From: a virus
Virus record (IMG/VR): IMGVR_UViG_3300033571_013263
Coordinates: 1 to 50,050 of that record
DNA: 50,050 nt
Reading direction: 5' to 3' (one strand)
Shown: one piece after another, positions 5,895 to 13,744 of the stretch
Layout of the letters: each line of letters starts with the position of its first letter
How positions within the stretch are numbered: position 1 is the stretch's first letter
Translations under genes and position numbers: made by a program
Notes under the pieces: model-generated
The model's input: the letters and a program-made list of their open reading frames with translations, nothing else
What the model was told of the DNA's origin: nothing
The model's database searches: none

Positions 5895-6422
5895 ATGAGA
5901 ACGCTATTCAAGATCACAGAAGACTTGGACGCGCTGGCCGATATGCTGACTGAAGTCGGCGGCGAGATCAGCGACGATGAGCAGGGAGCAGCGCTGGAAG
6001 CCTGGTGGCAGGAGCTGGGTGAGGAGCGCGACCAGAAGATCGACAACTACTGCGCCCTGATCGAAGAGCTGAACCAGCGCGCGACTGTACGCGCCAACGA
6101 GTCGGAGCGGCTGGCCGATCTCGGTGCCGCTGACCAGAAGGCGGCTGATCGGCTCAAGCTGCGGCTGCGGGAGTTCCTAGCAGCGCAGGGAATCGAGAAG
6201 CTCAAGACCGACCGCTTCAACCTGACCGTCGCCAAGAATGGCGGCAAGGCTCCAATGACCATTCCGGATGAATGGCGCAACGAGCCCGCAGTGGCCCCGG
6301 AGCAGTACCATCGCCGGGTAATTCGGCTGGACGTTGATGCCATCCGCACAGATCTGGAGTCAGGTCAGGACGTGCCGGGATGCCGGATCGAGGAGCGCGG
6401 GACGCACCTGCGCATCAGATAA
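5895..6422 (+). CDS. Siphovirus Gp157-family protein
   Basis: 175 residues, close to the usual length of Gp157 proteins. It shows the family layout: an N-terminal acidic coiled-coil region (LDALADMLTEVGGEISDDEQGAALEAWWQEL), a central helical segment (LKLRLREFLAAQGIEKLKTDRFNLTV) and the C-terminal PDEWRNEP ... GCRIEERGTHLRIR. The family is common beside RecT/Bet genes in siphoviruses; a link to phage resistance in streptococci has been described, but the molecular role is unclear. The location next to the annealing protein fits that pattern. Confidence 0.85.
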   Translation: MRTLFKITEDLDALADMLTEVGGEISDDEQGAALEAWWQELGEERDQKIDNYCALIEELNQRATVRANESERLADLGAADQKAADRLKLRLREFLAAQGIEKLKTDRFNLTVAKNGGKAPMTIPDEWRNEPAVAPEQYHRRVIRLDVDAIRTDLESGQDVPGCRIEERGTHLRIR

Positions 6423-6446
6423 TCTTCACACGAAAGGAAAAAGACA

Positions 6447-6935
6447 ATGGACATCAAAGCAATACGCGACGCTATTATCGGCCTGATTCTTCTATTCCTG
6501 CTGGTTTTTGCCGCAGACGTGGCGTGGGGACAGACACCGCTCACCACACCCGGCCAGCAGGCCTGTATCCTGCGCCCGGCCACAATCCTGCATCAGCCCG
6601 CCAGTCGCTCGGTAATCGTGTATGAGCGGCTCTCACGGGGATGGCCAACGCCCGTCGAGGCCGTGCCGTACATCGCCGGGATCAGTCATATCGACTATCC
6701 GGCATATCGGGCAGCGACGGCGGCGACGGCGATACAGTACTCGATAGCGCTCGACCCCACGGGGACGCTCGGCGATATGCAGATATCCGCATGGATACCG
6801 GACGCGACTGCCGGGACGCTGGCTCAGGTAGTGCGGAGATATCTGCTATCAGGCAGCTGGCAGCAGCGCGATCAGGCAGCAGCGGCGCTGGTCAATGCGA
6901 TGGGTAGCAGCGTCAATGATGGCTGTAATAAATAA
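6447..6935 (+). CDS. Exported protein with signal peptide
   Basis: 162 residues from ATG 6447 (AAAGGAAAAAGACAATG). The N-terminus is a signal peptide: a charged start, the hydrophobic run IIGLILLFLLVFAADVAW, then a likely cleavage site near AWG/QTP (about residue 28). The mature part carries two cysteines (near 40 and 160) that could form a disulfide. Nothing resembles an endolysin. In a lysogen it could act in the periplasm or at the cell surface, for example in superinfection exclusion; that is inference only. Confidence 0.6.
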   Translation: MDIKAIRDAIIGLILLFLLVFAADVAWGQTPLTTPGQQACILRPATILHQPASRSVIVYERLSRGWPTPVEAVPYIAGISHIDYPAYRAATAATAIQYSIALDPTGTLGDMQISAWIPDATAGTLAQVVRRYLLSGSWQQRDQAAAALVNAMGSSVNDGCNK

Positions 6936-6985
6936 ACACGAAATTAAACACGGAATAAAACACGAATCACGTCCGTGTTTTATTC
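6933..6985. repeat. Three 12-bp tandem repeats running into a 12-bp stem
   Basis: TAAACACGAAAT, TAAACACGGAAT and AAAACACGAATC lie end to end at 6933-6968. The last copy forms part of a perfect inverted repeat GAATAAAACACG/CGTGTTTTATTC (6953-6964 with 6974-6985). The stem may act as a terminator behind the exported-protein gene, and the repeats resemble a protein-binding array. Confidence 0.55.
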
Positions 6986-7000
6986 AGACGGAGGGCGACA

Positions 7001-7159
7001 ATGGAAGAAATGGGATTCAGTCAGATTATGGGTATCTTTGGCATCATCTGGATTATCTGGGCTGGCATCAATAGCCTGGGTGGTGGTGGCGGTCAGGGTG
7101 GCCAAGGCGGCCAGGGTGGTCAGGGTGGTCGCAACCAGAACGGCGGCGGCTTTGGCTGA
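7001..7159 (+). CDS. Small membrane protein with Gly/Gln-rich tail
   Basis: 52 residues from ATG 7001 with GAGGGCGACAATG. One hydrophobic segment (IMGIFGIIWIIWAGI) is followed by a GGQ repeat tail (GGQGGQGGQGG) and an asparagine/glycine end. The frame used here is backed by the ribosome binding site, whereas the overlapping longer frame has none. A single-span membrane protein with a flexible tail; function unknown. Together with the genes at 6447 and 7199 it forms a block of envelope-directed proteins. Confidence 0.6.
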   Translation: MEEMGFSQIMGIFGIIWIIWAGINSLGGGGGQGGQGGQGGQGGRNQNGGGFG

Positions 7160-7198
7160 GGTTAATCATCGGCCCCGTGCGGGTCATAGGAGGGGACA

Positions 7199-7558
7199 AT
7201 GAGTAATCGTAACCACATGCTGATTTTGATAGCCATTATGGCGGTATGCGTATATTGCCTGATGTTTGGCGAGAGCGGGAAGACGTTGAACAAAGAGCTA
7301 TGCACCAAGCTCAACGCGACTCGCTCTCAGTGGGTGGAGGAAGAGATTGCGGCTGGACGACTGCCGCCAGACCATCCGCGCACTCTGCCGTGTATGGCGT
7401 CCTATCAGTCAGCGGCAGCTCCCGTCGTGCAGTCGTTGGTGGATGAGCCGTCAATGCAAGCGGCGGCGGAAGAGGATGCGCGGAAGATGAAGGCAGCATT
7501 TGCTGAATTCCGCCGCCAGCATGATGAGGTACTGAGGCGCGAAGGAAAGGGGGAATGA
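7199..7558 (+). CDS. Membrane-anchored or exported small protein
   Basis: 119 residues. GGAGG followed by GGACAATG supports the start. The N-terminal hydrophobic stretch MLILIAIMAVCVYCLMFG is a membrane anchor or uncleaved signal. The rest is helical and charged, ending in a probable coiled coil (EEDARKMKAAFAEFRRQHDEVLRREGKGE). That layout (one anchor plus helical periplasmic part) recalls an Rz-like spanin, but it is too general to call. The 3' end overlaps the next start. Confidence 0.55.
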   Translation: MSNRNHMLILIAIMAVCVYCLMFGESGKTLNKELCTKLNATRSQWVEEEIAAGRLPPDHPRTLPCMASYQSAAAPVVQSLVDEPSMQAAAEEDARKMKAAFAEFRRQHDEVLRREGKGE

Positions 7559-7830
7559 TGACGGAGAAGTGGACAATACGAGAGCTGACCCTGGACGAGT
7601 ATCCCGGCACTCAATTGCAGTACGGCGTCTTCGATGAGACAGGGGAGTCGGTGTCTGTGCATTGCTGGGAAGAGGACGCGCAGCAGATGGCCGCTGTGCC
7701 GCTGCTGCGGGATGCTCTCTTTGGTGCGCTGGCCTACATCAAGGAGGTAGCGCGTGACTTCGGCGTCGTGCCGGAAGAGGACGTGCTGGAGCGAATTACT
7801 GCCGCACTGGAAGCGGCAAAGGAGGAGTGA
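7555..7830 (+). CDS. Hypothetical acidic protein
   Basis: 91 residues. Two adjacent in-frame ATGs (7555, 7558) both fit the ribosome binding site. The protein is acidic, with a beta-like N-terminal half (WTIRELTLDEYPGTQLQYGVFDETG) and a helical C-terminal half (LRDALFGALAYIKEVARDFG). No recognised family. It is tightly coupled to both neighbours through overlapping stop/start codons. Confidence 0.55.
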   Translation: MMTEKWTIRELTLDEYPGTQLQYGVFDETGESVSVHCWEEDAQQMAAVPLLRDALFGALAYIKEVARDFGVVPEEDVLERITAALEAAKEE

Positions 7831-7898
7831 TGGCTGGCGTCGACGACTCACATACCGAGGAATCCTCGACAACTGACAAGGCACAAAAGGAGCAGTGA
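7830..7898 (+). CDS. Possible 22-residue peptide
   Basis: ATG 7830 overlaps the previous stop (TGATG) with GGAGG upstream, and its TGA overlaps the next ATG at 7898. It is a short hydrophilic peptide. It may only serve translational coupling across the gap between the two larger genes. Confidence 0.35.
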   Translation: MAGVDDSHTEESSTTDKAQKEQ

Positions 7899-8089
7899 TG
7901 AATGAAGACACAACAAACGCAAGCCTGGATTACACGCGACTCTTGGCGGCAATCCGGCTGATGGTCGAGGCTCTGCAAGTCGCGCATCAATGCATCAGCA
8001 ATCCATGGTGCAATGCAGCAACACGGGAACACGCGCTGAAGGCAATTGAAGCAGCGATAACATCGTTGGTAGACAAGGAAGAGGAGTAA
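7898..8089 (+). CDS. Hypothetical small helical protein
   Basis: 63 residues from ATG 7898 (AAAGGAGCAGTG upstream). The composition is helical throughout (LLAAIRLMVEALQVAHQCI; HALKAIEAAITSLVDKEEE). There is no catalytic motif. It overlaps the start of the kinase-like gene by one base (TAATG). Function unknown. Confidence 0.55.
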   Translation: MNEDTTNASLDYTRLLAAIRLMVEALQVAHQCISNPWCNAATREHALKAIEAAITSLVDKEEE

Positions 8090-8724
8090 TGAACAAGCTG
8101 ATTTTCATCGAAGGCCCGAAGGGCGTGGGGAAGTCGCGCGCTCTGTCAGGTATGAGCTCGCCGGATCATCGTCTATATGATCGCGACACGCGGGAGCCGT
8201 GGAATAGATATCTCTTGCATTTGAGCAAAGATGCTAACTATCACGCCAATGATCCAACAACGCTATCTCTATTTTACGCCGCTGATCGTCGCGCTCATAT
8301 GCGCGAGATCATAGACTGGCTCACGGACGATCACATCATCTGCGATCGTGGCCCTCTGTCTACAATGGTCTATCAGGGACTGGTGGGCGGCGTAGATCTG
8401 GACTGGCTCTTGGATCTCAACGGCGTGGCAATGGAGGGCGTTACCGTCGCCGCTACCATCCTGCTACACGCGCCCTTCGAGACCACCGTGCAGCGGATCG
8501 AGGGTCGAGGGACGCCGCTGACTGATCAAGAGCGCGATCAGCTCCGGCCAGCGTGGGAGGCGTATGAGTCGTTGCGCCTTGGCGCGCATGACGCCAACGG
8601 CCATCTCCAGCATTTCGTGAGCAAGTGGAAGGATCTCACTGGGTGGATCTATTACATCGATGCTAATCGCCCAGCCGCTGAGGTCGAAGCGGATGTGATC
8701 GCTACGATCGACAAGATCATATAG
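8089..8724 (+). CDS. Thymidylate kinase-like P-loop nucleotide kinase
   Basis: 211 residues, the usual size of dTMP kinases. It has a Walker A motif GPKGVGKS (residues 9-16), the nucleobase and lid signature ICDRGPLSTMVYQG (the DR.. motif of thymidylate kinases) and a basic segment RIEGRGTPLTDQERDQLRP in the lid position. Members phosphorylate dTMP to dTDP for DNA synthesis. The sequence is divergent, so another deoxynucleoside monophosphate could be the substrate. It sits with dCTP deaminase and DnaN in the same phage arm, consistent with nucleotide supply for replication. Confidence 0.75.
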   Translation: MNKLIFIEGPKGVGKSRALSGMSSPDHRLYDRDTREPWNRYLLHLSKDANYHANDPTTLSLFYAADRRAHMREIIDWLTDDHIICDRGPLSTMVYQGLVGGVDLDWLLDLNGVAMEGVTVAATILLHAPFETTVQRIEGRGTPLTDQERDQLRPAWEAYESLRLGAHDANGHLQHFVSKWKDLTGWIYYIDANRPAAEVEADVIATIDKII

Positions 8725-8732
8725 GGGGCATA

Positions 8733-8792
8733 ATGCTACTGACCATCACCTTCATTATCGTCGTCGTCGTCGCGCTTTACTGCGCGGAATAG
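8733..8792 (+). CDS. 19-residue single-span membrane peptide
   Basis: MLLTITFIIVVVVALYCAE: almost the whole peptide is one hydrophobic helix. A purine-rich AGGGGG lies nine bases before the ATG. It sits between the kinase and the integrase. Peptides of this type can act on membrane proteins, but no function can be assigned. Confidence 0.4.
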   Translation: MLLTITFIIVVVVALYCAE

Positions 8793-8805
8793 GGGCAGGG
8801 AAGCA

Positions 8806-9714
8806 ATGAGTAAAGCCTTGCAGAGAATCAACCATCAGGTAGTGGAGATTACGCCATCACCTGACACGTCCCTGATCAATGCTGGTCAGGTAGTCGGGAC
8901 TCGCGCCAATAGCGATGATCAGATGATCGCGCTCTGGCTGGAGACCAAACGCAACCCCGGCACGCGGCAGCAGTATGCCAACGCCATCCGCCAGTTCCTC
9001 GACGTGATCGGCCATCCGCTACAGTCGATCGTGCTCGAAGATATGGGGCGATGGATGGAGACTATCGCGCACCTTCGGCCCGTCACGCAAAATCAGCGGG
9101 TGGCCATCATCAAGTCGCTCTTCAGCTTCGCTCACAAGCTCGGGTATCTGCGCGTCAACGTCGGAGCTACTCTCCGAAGTCACGGCGTAAAGGAAACCTT
9201 GCACGAGCGATATCTGACCGAGGAGCAGATCATCCGGATCGGCCTTGCCGCTGACAAGGCCAAAGACCGCGCACTGATCCGGATGCTATACCGGGGCGGG
9301 GGACGCATCAGCGAGGTGATCGGTGTCACGTGGGCTGACATCCAGCTGCGTGAGATCGGAGCGCAAGTCACACTCTTCGGCAAGGGCGGCAAGACTCGCA
9401 CCGTCCTGATCCCGCTCGATCTCTATCACGATCTGATCCAACTCCGGGAGGGGGACGACGATCAGGCCCGGATCTTCCCGATCACCAGGCAGCGCGCCTG
9501 GGCGATCATCAAGCGGATAGCCAAGCGCGCAGGAATCACGGAGCGGATCAGCCCTCACTGGTTCCGTCATGCTCACGCGACTCACGCGCTGGAGCATTCC
9601 GCACCAATCAAGCTGGTCTGTGAGACGCTCGGACATTCGTCCGTCGCTATCACGGATCGATATCTTCACAGCAGGCCGGACACGTCGTCCGGTGATTATC
9701 TCAAGGTTGGATAA
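8806..9714 (+). CDS. int: Tyrosine recombinase (integrase/XerC-D type)
   Basis: 302 residues. An N-terminal core-binding SAM-like domain (about 30-115: LWLETKRNPGTRQQYANAIRQFL) is followed by the catalytic domain. The catalytic residues are visible: Arg in GGGRISEV, the HWFRH pair, LGHSS and the tyrosine in TDRYLH. The length matches simple XerC/D-like phage integrases without an arm-binding domain. It would catalyse integration at an attachment site, making the phage temperate. No adjacent att core could be identified, because that needs the host sequence. An excisionase was not recognised. Confidence 0.9.
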   Translation: MSKALQRINHQVVEITPSPDTSLINAGQVVGTRANSDDQMIALWLETKRNPGTRQQYANAIRQFLDVIGHPLQSIVLEDMGRWMETIAHLRPVTQNQRVAIIKSLFSFAHKLGYLRVNVGATLRSHGVKETLHERYLTEEQIIRIGLAADKAKDRALIRMLYRGGGRISEVIGVTWADIQLREIGAQVTLFGKGGKTRTVLIPLDLYHDLIQLREGDDDQARIFPITRQRAWAIIKRIAKRAGITERISPHWFRHAHATHALEHSAPIKLVCETLGHSSVAITDRYLHSRPDTSSGDYLKVG

Positions 9715-9737
9715 ATCGCAGAAGGAGCTAGAATCAA

Positions 9738-10706
9738 ATGAACAATGGAATAGAGAAGAATATCAACGCCACTCAGTCGGTAAACATGCGCACCGCGCCA
9801 AAGATGGAATGGCTCAGGGTGACACCACAGATGGCTGATGAATGGCTGAAGCTCAATACTGAGAATAGGCCTATTAAGCCGAGTCACGTAAAGTTCTTGC
9901 AAACTGAGATTATGGCTGGTCGTTTTCTCGCCACAGGACAACCTATTGTATTTGTCGGTAAAAAGCTGGTTGATGGCCAGCATCGATTGCTGGCTATTGT
10001 ACGGGCCGATAAGGCTGTTGACATGATGGTCGTTCATCATCCGGTAAATGAACAGACTAAACAGATCTTCCACGTTATTGATACAGGGGTAAATCGCAGT
10101 TTCGCAGATCTCTTGTCCCTTAAAGGAGAAACAAATGCGACAACTCTAGCTGCTGTTTTGCGAACACTTGAGCGCTATTATGCCGCAAAGGATCTGATCG
10201 GTCCGGACGATCAAGCCATTCCATACTCTTATTTGAGCAAGCAGGTCACGATATCTCGGCTATCACGTGAGAATGTCCAGTCCACTGGACTCACATGCAC
10301 TTACGATAATCCGCAGAAATTAACGCGCAAGCAAGAATTGACATGGTTGGAAAAATATCCAGAGTCTCGCACCTCTACAACTTTTGCTGGGCGATATACC
10401 AAGACTCAGATTCTCACCAATTCAACACTTGGGGCATTGCATTACATTCTCACTGAGGTTGACCCGCTGAGAACCGAAGATTTCTTGATCGCTTTGGTTG
10501 AGGGCGGGTCTCCTCGTGACAGTGCGTTGCATTTAATTCGAGAGACACTCATTCGAATGCGTTCTGATTCTACAGCCACTAGCCGGTCACTGGCTTTTTC
10601 TTACGTTGCCTTGCTTGTCTTTTCAGCTTGGAATGCGACAAAGACGGGCAAGACTCTGAAGAAGAGAGAGCTTGAGGCAGGCAGACCGATTCCATTGCCC
10701 ATGTAA
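9738..10706 (+). CDS. ParB/DGQHR-domain protein
   Basis: 322 residues. VDGQHRLLAI (DGQHR at 79-83) is the signature of the ParB/DGQHR fold, preceded by the usual sequence with the ligand-choice segment RPIKPSHVKFLQTEIMAGRFLATGQPIVF. The rest is helical and ends basic. Proteins of this type occur in phages and near DNA modification systems; the motif is related to nucleotide binding in ParB. The gene is visibly A+T-richer than its neighbours, which suggests recent acquisition. It stands alone, flanked by short intergenic sequence and a downstream hairpin, and may be a cargo gene. Confidence 0.75.
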   Translation: MNNGIEKNINATQSVNMRTAPKMEWLRVTPQMADEWLKLNTENRPIKPSHVKFLQTEIMAGRFLATGQPIVFVGKKLVDGQHRLLAIVRADKAVDMMVVHHPVNEQTKQIFHVIDTGVNRSFADLLSLKGETNATTLAAVLRTLERYYAAKDLIGPDDQAIPYSYLSKQVTISRLSRENVQSTGLTCTYDNPQKLTRKQELTWLEKYPESRTSTTFAGRYTKTQILTNSTLGALHYILTEVDPLRTEDFLIALVEGGSPRDSALHLIRETLIRMRSDSTATSRSLAFSYVALLVFSAWNATKTGKTLKKRELEAGRPIPLPM

Positions 10707-10711
10707 CCTAC

Positions 10712-10741
10712 TGGCCAGCTTGGTACGTTTCAGGCTGGCCA
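10712..10741. other. Hairpin behind the DGQHR gene
   Basis: TGGCCAGC (10712-10719) pairs with GCTGGCCA (10734-10741). There is no clear T tract on either strand, so termination is uncertain. Confidence 0.4.
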
Positions 10742-10919
10742 TTACCCGAAAATGATAGTACTTTACAAAACTGCTATTTAGTAAATAGGCATTTAGGCTA
10801 TTGTGACTCATAAAACGCGCTACACGCTCCGCAAGCTGATTTGTGAAGCGTGTACGCAACACAACCGCAGCATCATGAGACTGGTATTCGGAGATCTCAT
10901 TATCACGAAAGGAACAAGA
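10742..10919 (+). promoter_or_regulatory. Intergenic region with a 15-bp palindrome; possible promoter
   Basis: CTATTTAGTAAATAG at 10774-10788 is a perfect palindrome in an A/T-rich stretch. TTTACA at 10762-10767 could be a -35 box, but no convincing -10 follows at the right distance. The stretch to 10919 holds no ORF with a ribosome binding site. I read it as an operator/promoter region for the genes from 10920. Confidence 0.35.
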
Positions 10920-11306
10920 ATGATCACACAAGAGCTACTGACGGACTACGCAACGCTGGCCATTCTGGAGCGCGCCCTGATCCGCGCCGCCAATGACGTC
11001 CAGTCGGCCAGCTTCACCTTTGCCGTCAACTCCAAGCCGTGGCGCGAGCAGCAGGACCGATACGAAGAATTGCTCTATGCCGCCAATGATGCCGGGACAA
11101 AGCTGACCCAGATTGCCATTGATCTCCGTCAGGCGCTGGCCGCTGAGATCTCATCGACCGAAGCGATGATTGCGACGCTGGTCAAGTATGGGATCGCTAA
11201 CCCCCGCCCTCTCAACTCGCCGCTTGATCCGGGTGAGCCAGTCATTATGAGCAACGAGCGCGAGCGCGTGGCCATCGCCGCCCTCTCAACACTTCAGGCC
11301 AACTAG
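10920..11306 (+). CDS. Hypothetical protein upstream of dCTP deaminase
   Basis: 128 residues from ATG 10920 (AAGGA seven bases upstream). It is helical: LLTDYATLAILERALIRAANDV, then KLTQIAIDLRQALAAEISSTEAMIATLVKYGI. A four-helix or coiled-coil protein is likely. I recognise no family. It is the first gene of a rightward group continuing with the deaminase, a small membrane protein and DnaN. Confidence 0.55.
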   Translation: MITQELLTDYATLAILERALIRAANDVQSASFTFAVNSKPWREQQDRYEELLYAANDAGTKLTQIAIDLRQALAAEISSTEAMIATLVKYGIANPRPLNSPLDPGEPVIMSNERERVAIAALSTLQAN

Positions 11307-11315
11307 GAGACCACG

Positions 11316-11909
11316 ATGATTCTATGTGACAAGGAAATCCGGATTCTGGCCGAAGCCGGGATGATCGACCCCTTTGAACCGGCGCAGGTGCGAGAGGGTA
11401 TGATCAGCTACGGGCTGTCATCGTTCGGGTATGATCTCAAACTTGCAGGTGAGCTTCGGATCTTCACTCGCAAGTATCATATCAGTGACGGAGAAATTGA
11501 GAGCGCCACTACCTTTATTGACCCGAAGGCTTTCGATAGTGATATTGTTTAGCCTTCAAAATTGTACATAACACCAACTGACAGCTACTTTATCATTGAA
11601 GCGTTCGGGTCAGCTCTTGGACGGTCGGTCGAGACACTGCATCTGCCTGATGATGTGTTCGCGCTTTGCGTTGGCAAATCCACATATGCGCGGTGTGGTC
11701 TCATCGTCAACACGACTCCCCTTGAGCCCGGATGGATGGGTCATCTGGTCATCGAGCTGCACAACACCACGCCGCTACCCATCAAGGTCTATGCCAGCGA
11801 AGGGATAGCCCAGCTGGTATTCTTCCGGGGCAATCGGCCCGAAGTGACCTATGCGGACCGCAAGGGCAAATATCAGGGGCAGACAGGAATCACGACGGCA
11901 AGAATATGA
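11316..11909 (+). CDS. dcd: dCTP deaminase interrupted by an in-frame TAG
   Basis: The family sequence runs uninterrupted except for one TAG at 11550-11552, in the same frame. The first part (11316-11549) has [30 protein letters not shown] and IDPKAFD. The second has [46 protein letters not shown] and [13 protein letters not shown], including the catalytic Glu of IELHNTTP. With the stop replaced, the product has 197 residues, a normal length. The enzyme deaminates dCTP to dUTP to feed dTTP synthesis. No ribosome binding site precedes the second part. Suppression or readthrough (a C follows the TAG), a recent mutation or a sequencing error are possible; TAG ends other genes here, so full recoding is unlikely. 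Confidence 0.85.
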
Positions 11910-12115
11910 CATTGAACGATATCGGCATTTACGTATTAGGCCTGCTGACCGGGCTCGTGCTGCGATGGCAATTGACGCCATCCGCAAGCGAGGAGAAGCC
12001 AGCCGTGGTCATCAACAACAACTACTATCAGGCGGCCACTCTTGAGGTCTCATCAGGTGATGATCAAAATCCCGAGTGGCCGGATTCGCTGAATACTGGA
12101 GGAGGAACAGAGTGA
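11906..12115 (+). CDS. Small membrane-anchored protein before dnaN
   Basis: 69 residues; ATG 11906 overlaps the deaminase stop (ATGA). One hydrophobic N-terminal helix ([16 protein letters not shown]) is followed by a polar tail ([15 protein letters not shown], then acidic). A single-span protein of unknown role. Its 3' end overlaps the dnaN start by four bases. Confidence 0.55.
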   Translation: MTLNDIGIYVLGLLTGLVLRWQLTPSASEEKPAVVINNNYYQAATLEVSSGDDQNPEWPDSLNTGGGTE

Positions 12116-13212
12116 AGATCGAAACAGGCAAACAGTCACTGGCGCTTGAGCTGGGACGACTACAGGCAATCGTCGAAAAGAAGAGCACAATCCCGATCCT
12201 GTCCAACGTCCTGATCAAGACCACGCACGGCGGAATCACGCTGATGGCGACGGATCTTGACGCGTGGGTAATGACCTTTGTTGATGCGCAGGTACTGGAG
12301 GAGGGGGAGGCCTGCATTCCTGCCAAGAAACTGTACGAGATCGTCAAGGCGCTGCCGGATGCGTCGATCGACCTTGCTACCGACGATAAGCAGGCGAATA
12401 TCAAATGCCAGCGGTCAAAGTTCCGACTGGCCATCCTGCCGACCGATAACTTCCCTTCTCCGCCATCTCCGGCCGCGGCCTATCATCACATCCAGCCCGA
12501 GGTGATGCGCACCTTCATTGAGCGCACATCCTTTGCGATCACGGTTGAATCGAGCCGTTACACGCTCAACGCAGCCAAGTTCATTGTCACGTCATCGCTG
12601 GCCAAAATGGTGACAACTGACGGCCATCGACTGGCATACATCGAAAAGCCGATCGTCTGGGATGGACCTGATTGCGATGTACTGATTCCACAGAAGACGC
12701 TCGGACTGCTGGCAAAGATGGTGGAATCGACCGAACCGGTGGAGTTCGCTCAGTTCGAGGGCAAGCTCTACTTCCGGATCGGCAAGCGGATGATCGTCTC
12801 GCGTATGCTGTCAGGTCAGTTTCCGAACTACACGCTGATTTTCCCGGACGATAAGGCTGTCCCGGCCAGCGTCAATAACGACGCAATGCTGGCAGCCCTG
12901 AGGCGCGTCCAGATCGTTGCCGATGATCGATCGCACGGCATCAAAATGGAAGTCGCGCCGGGTGAAGACGTCAAGCTCGGAGCATCGACCGCCGAGCTGG
13001 GTGAATCATCGGAGCTGGTGGAATGTGAGTACCAGGGGGGAGAGGTAAAGATCGGCATCAACGCGACATACGTCACAGACTACTTCAGCCGAATGGTCGG
13101 CGCTGATCGCACTCGGGTGATGATCACAGACTCGGCCTCGGCACTGGAGTTCAAGCCGGTGACCACGGATGATGTCATCTATCGGTATATCGTAATGCCG
13201 ATGAGGACGTAG
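12112..13212 (+). CDS. dnaN: DNA polymerase III beta subunit (sliding clamp)
   Basis: 366 residues from GTG 12112, chosen because GGAGGAGG lies directly upstream and the start overlaps the previous stop (GTGA). Three clamp domains are visible: about 1-120 with KKSTIPILSNVLI, about 130-245 with SRYTLNAAKFIV and TDGHRLAYIEK, and the C-terminal domain ending YRYIVMPMRT, as in bacterial DnaN (usually about 370). The ring tethers DNA polymerase. A phage copy would load host or phage polymerase onto phage DNA or compete with the host clamp. No polymerase or clamp loader is seen in this window. Convergent with the tail operon, with no gap. Confidence 0.93.
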   Translation: MKIETGKQSLALELGRLQAIVEKKSTIPILSNVLIKTTHGGITLMATDLDAWVMTFVDAQVLEEGEACIPAKKLYEIVKALPDASIDLATDDKQANIKCQRSKFRLAILPTDNFPSPPSPAAAYHHIQPEVMRTFIERTSFAITVESSRYTLNAAKFIVTSSLAKMVTTDGHRLAYIEKPIVWDGPDCDVLIPQKTLGLLAKMVESTEPVEFAQFEGKLYFRIGKRMIVSRMLSGQFPNYTLIFPDDKAVPASVNNDAMLAALRRVQIVADDRSHGIKMEVAPGEDVKLGASTAELGESSELVECEYQGGEVKIGINATYVTDYFSRMVGADRTRVMITDSASALEFKPVTTDDVIYRYIVMPMRT

Positions 13213-13350
13213 CTAGGCGCACGGTCGGCACGGCCTTTTAACTGGCGGTGCTGACTGTATGACGGGCGAAGGCGACGCCGCGTCTGTCGTGGTCTTGGGC
13301 CACGGGCGCGGCGTTGTCAGTAGCAGGAAGATCAGATCAAAAATACTCAT
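13213..13350 (-). CDS. Small membrane/proline-rich peptide at the end of the tail operon
   Basis: 45 residues from ATG 13350, overlapping the previous stop (ATGA) and preceded by GGAGGGAACGCA, a very good ribosome binding site. The N-terminus is a short hydrophobic stretch (IFDLIFLLLTT); the rest is proline/threonine-rich and ends with CRPC. It has the look of a small lysis-type or Rz1-like peptide, but lacks a clear lipobox; function not assigned. Its stop abuts the dnaN stop. A hairpin ACGCCGCG/CGCGGCGT (13275-13314) lies inside it and could limit convergent transcription. Confidence 0.5.
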   Translation of the reverse strand: MSIFDLIFLLLTTPRPWPKTTTDAASPSPVIQSAPPVKRPCRPCA

Positions 13351-13736
13351 TGCGTTCCCTCCACTCTCACCCGGTAATTGATCGCTCCGGATGATTCGAT
13401 ATCATATGACAGGTTGCTCGTAAAGTAGCAGGTCAAGGTCAGGTTCTGGAATGGCTCCACCCAGGTAAAGGGCGATGCCGGATAGAGATCCTGCCAGAAG
13501 ATTCGGAAGCGTGCAAACTCGGCCAGCTGCCGGTTGTTGAATGACAGATCAAACTCGAAATATCGACTACCCTTTTTGCGTCCATACCTGGTTCGGTCAT
13601 CGGCATAATCGACCACCGCATTCTGCGTGAGCTGGACGGGAATGACGGCCGACGGCTGGAACGGCAAGGGCAGGTAGAGCTTGGCCGCGACCGTGCTGGT
13701 GACGATAGTCTGAGCTGCAAGTGATACGGCTGGCAT
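13347..13736 (-). CDS. Tail tip-associated structural protein
   Basis: 129 residues. The sequence has the strand-rich layout of phage tail proteins placed behind the tail tip gene: FQPSAVIPVQLTQNAVVDYADDRTRYGRKKGSRYFEFDLSFNNRQLAEFARFRIFW and VEPFQNLTLTCYFTSNLSYD. The pattern of a receptor- or fibre-connecting beta domain is plausible. I cannot name the family. It follows the tail tip gene by eight bases in the same operon. Confidence 0.65.
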   Translation of the reverse strand: MPAVSLAAQTIVTSTVAAKLYLPLPFQPSAVIPVQLTQNAVVDYADDRTRYGRKKGSRYFEFDLSFNNRQLAEFARFRIFWQDLYPASPFTWVEPFQNLTLTCYFTSNLSYDIESSGAINYRVRVEGTQ

Positions 13737-13744
13737 ATTCCCTC

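Noticed and set aside
9715-9737. attP core directly behind the integrase
   Set aside because: The short gap holds only a ribosome binding site region; without the host sequence no core can be defined, and I saw no tRNA fragment there.
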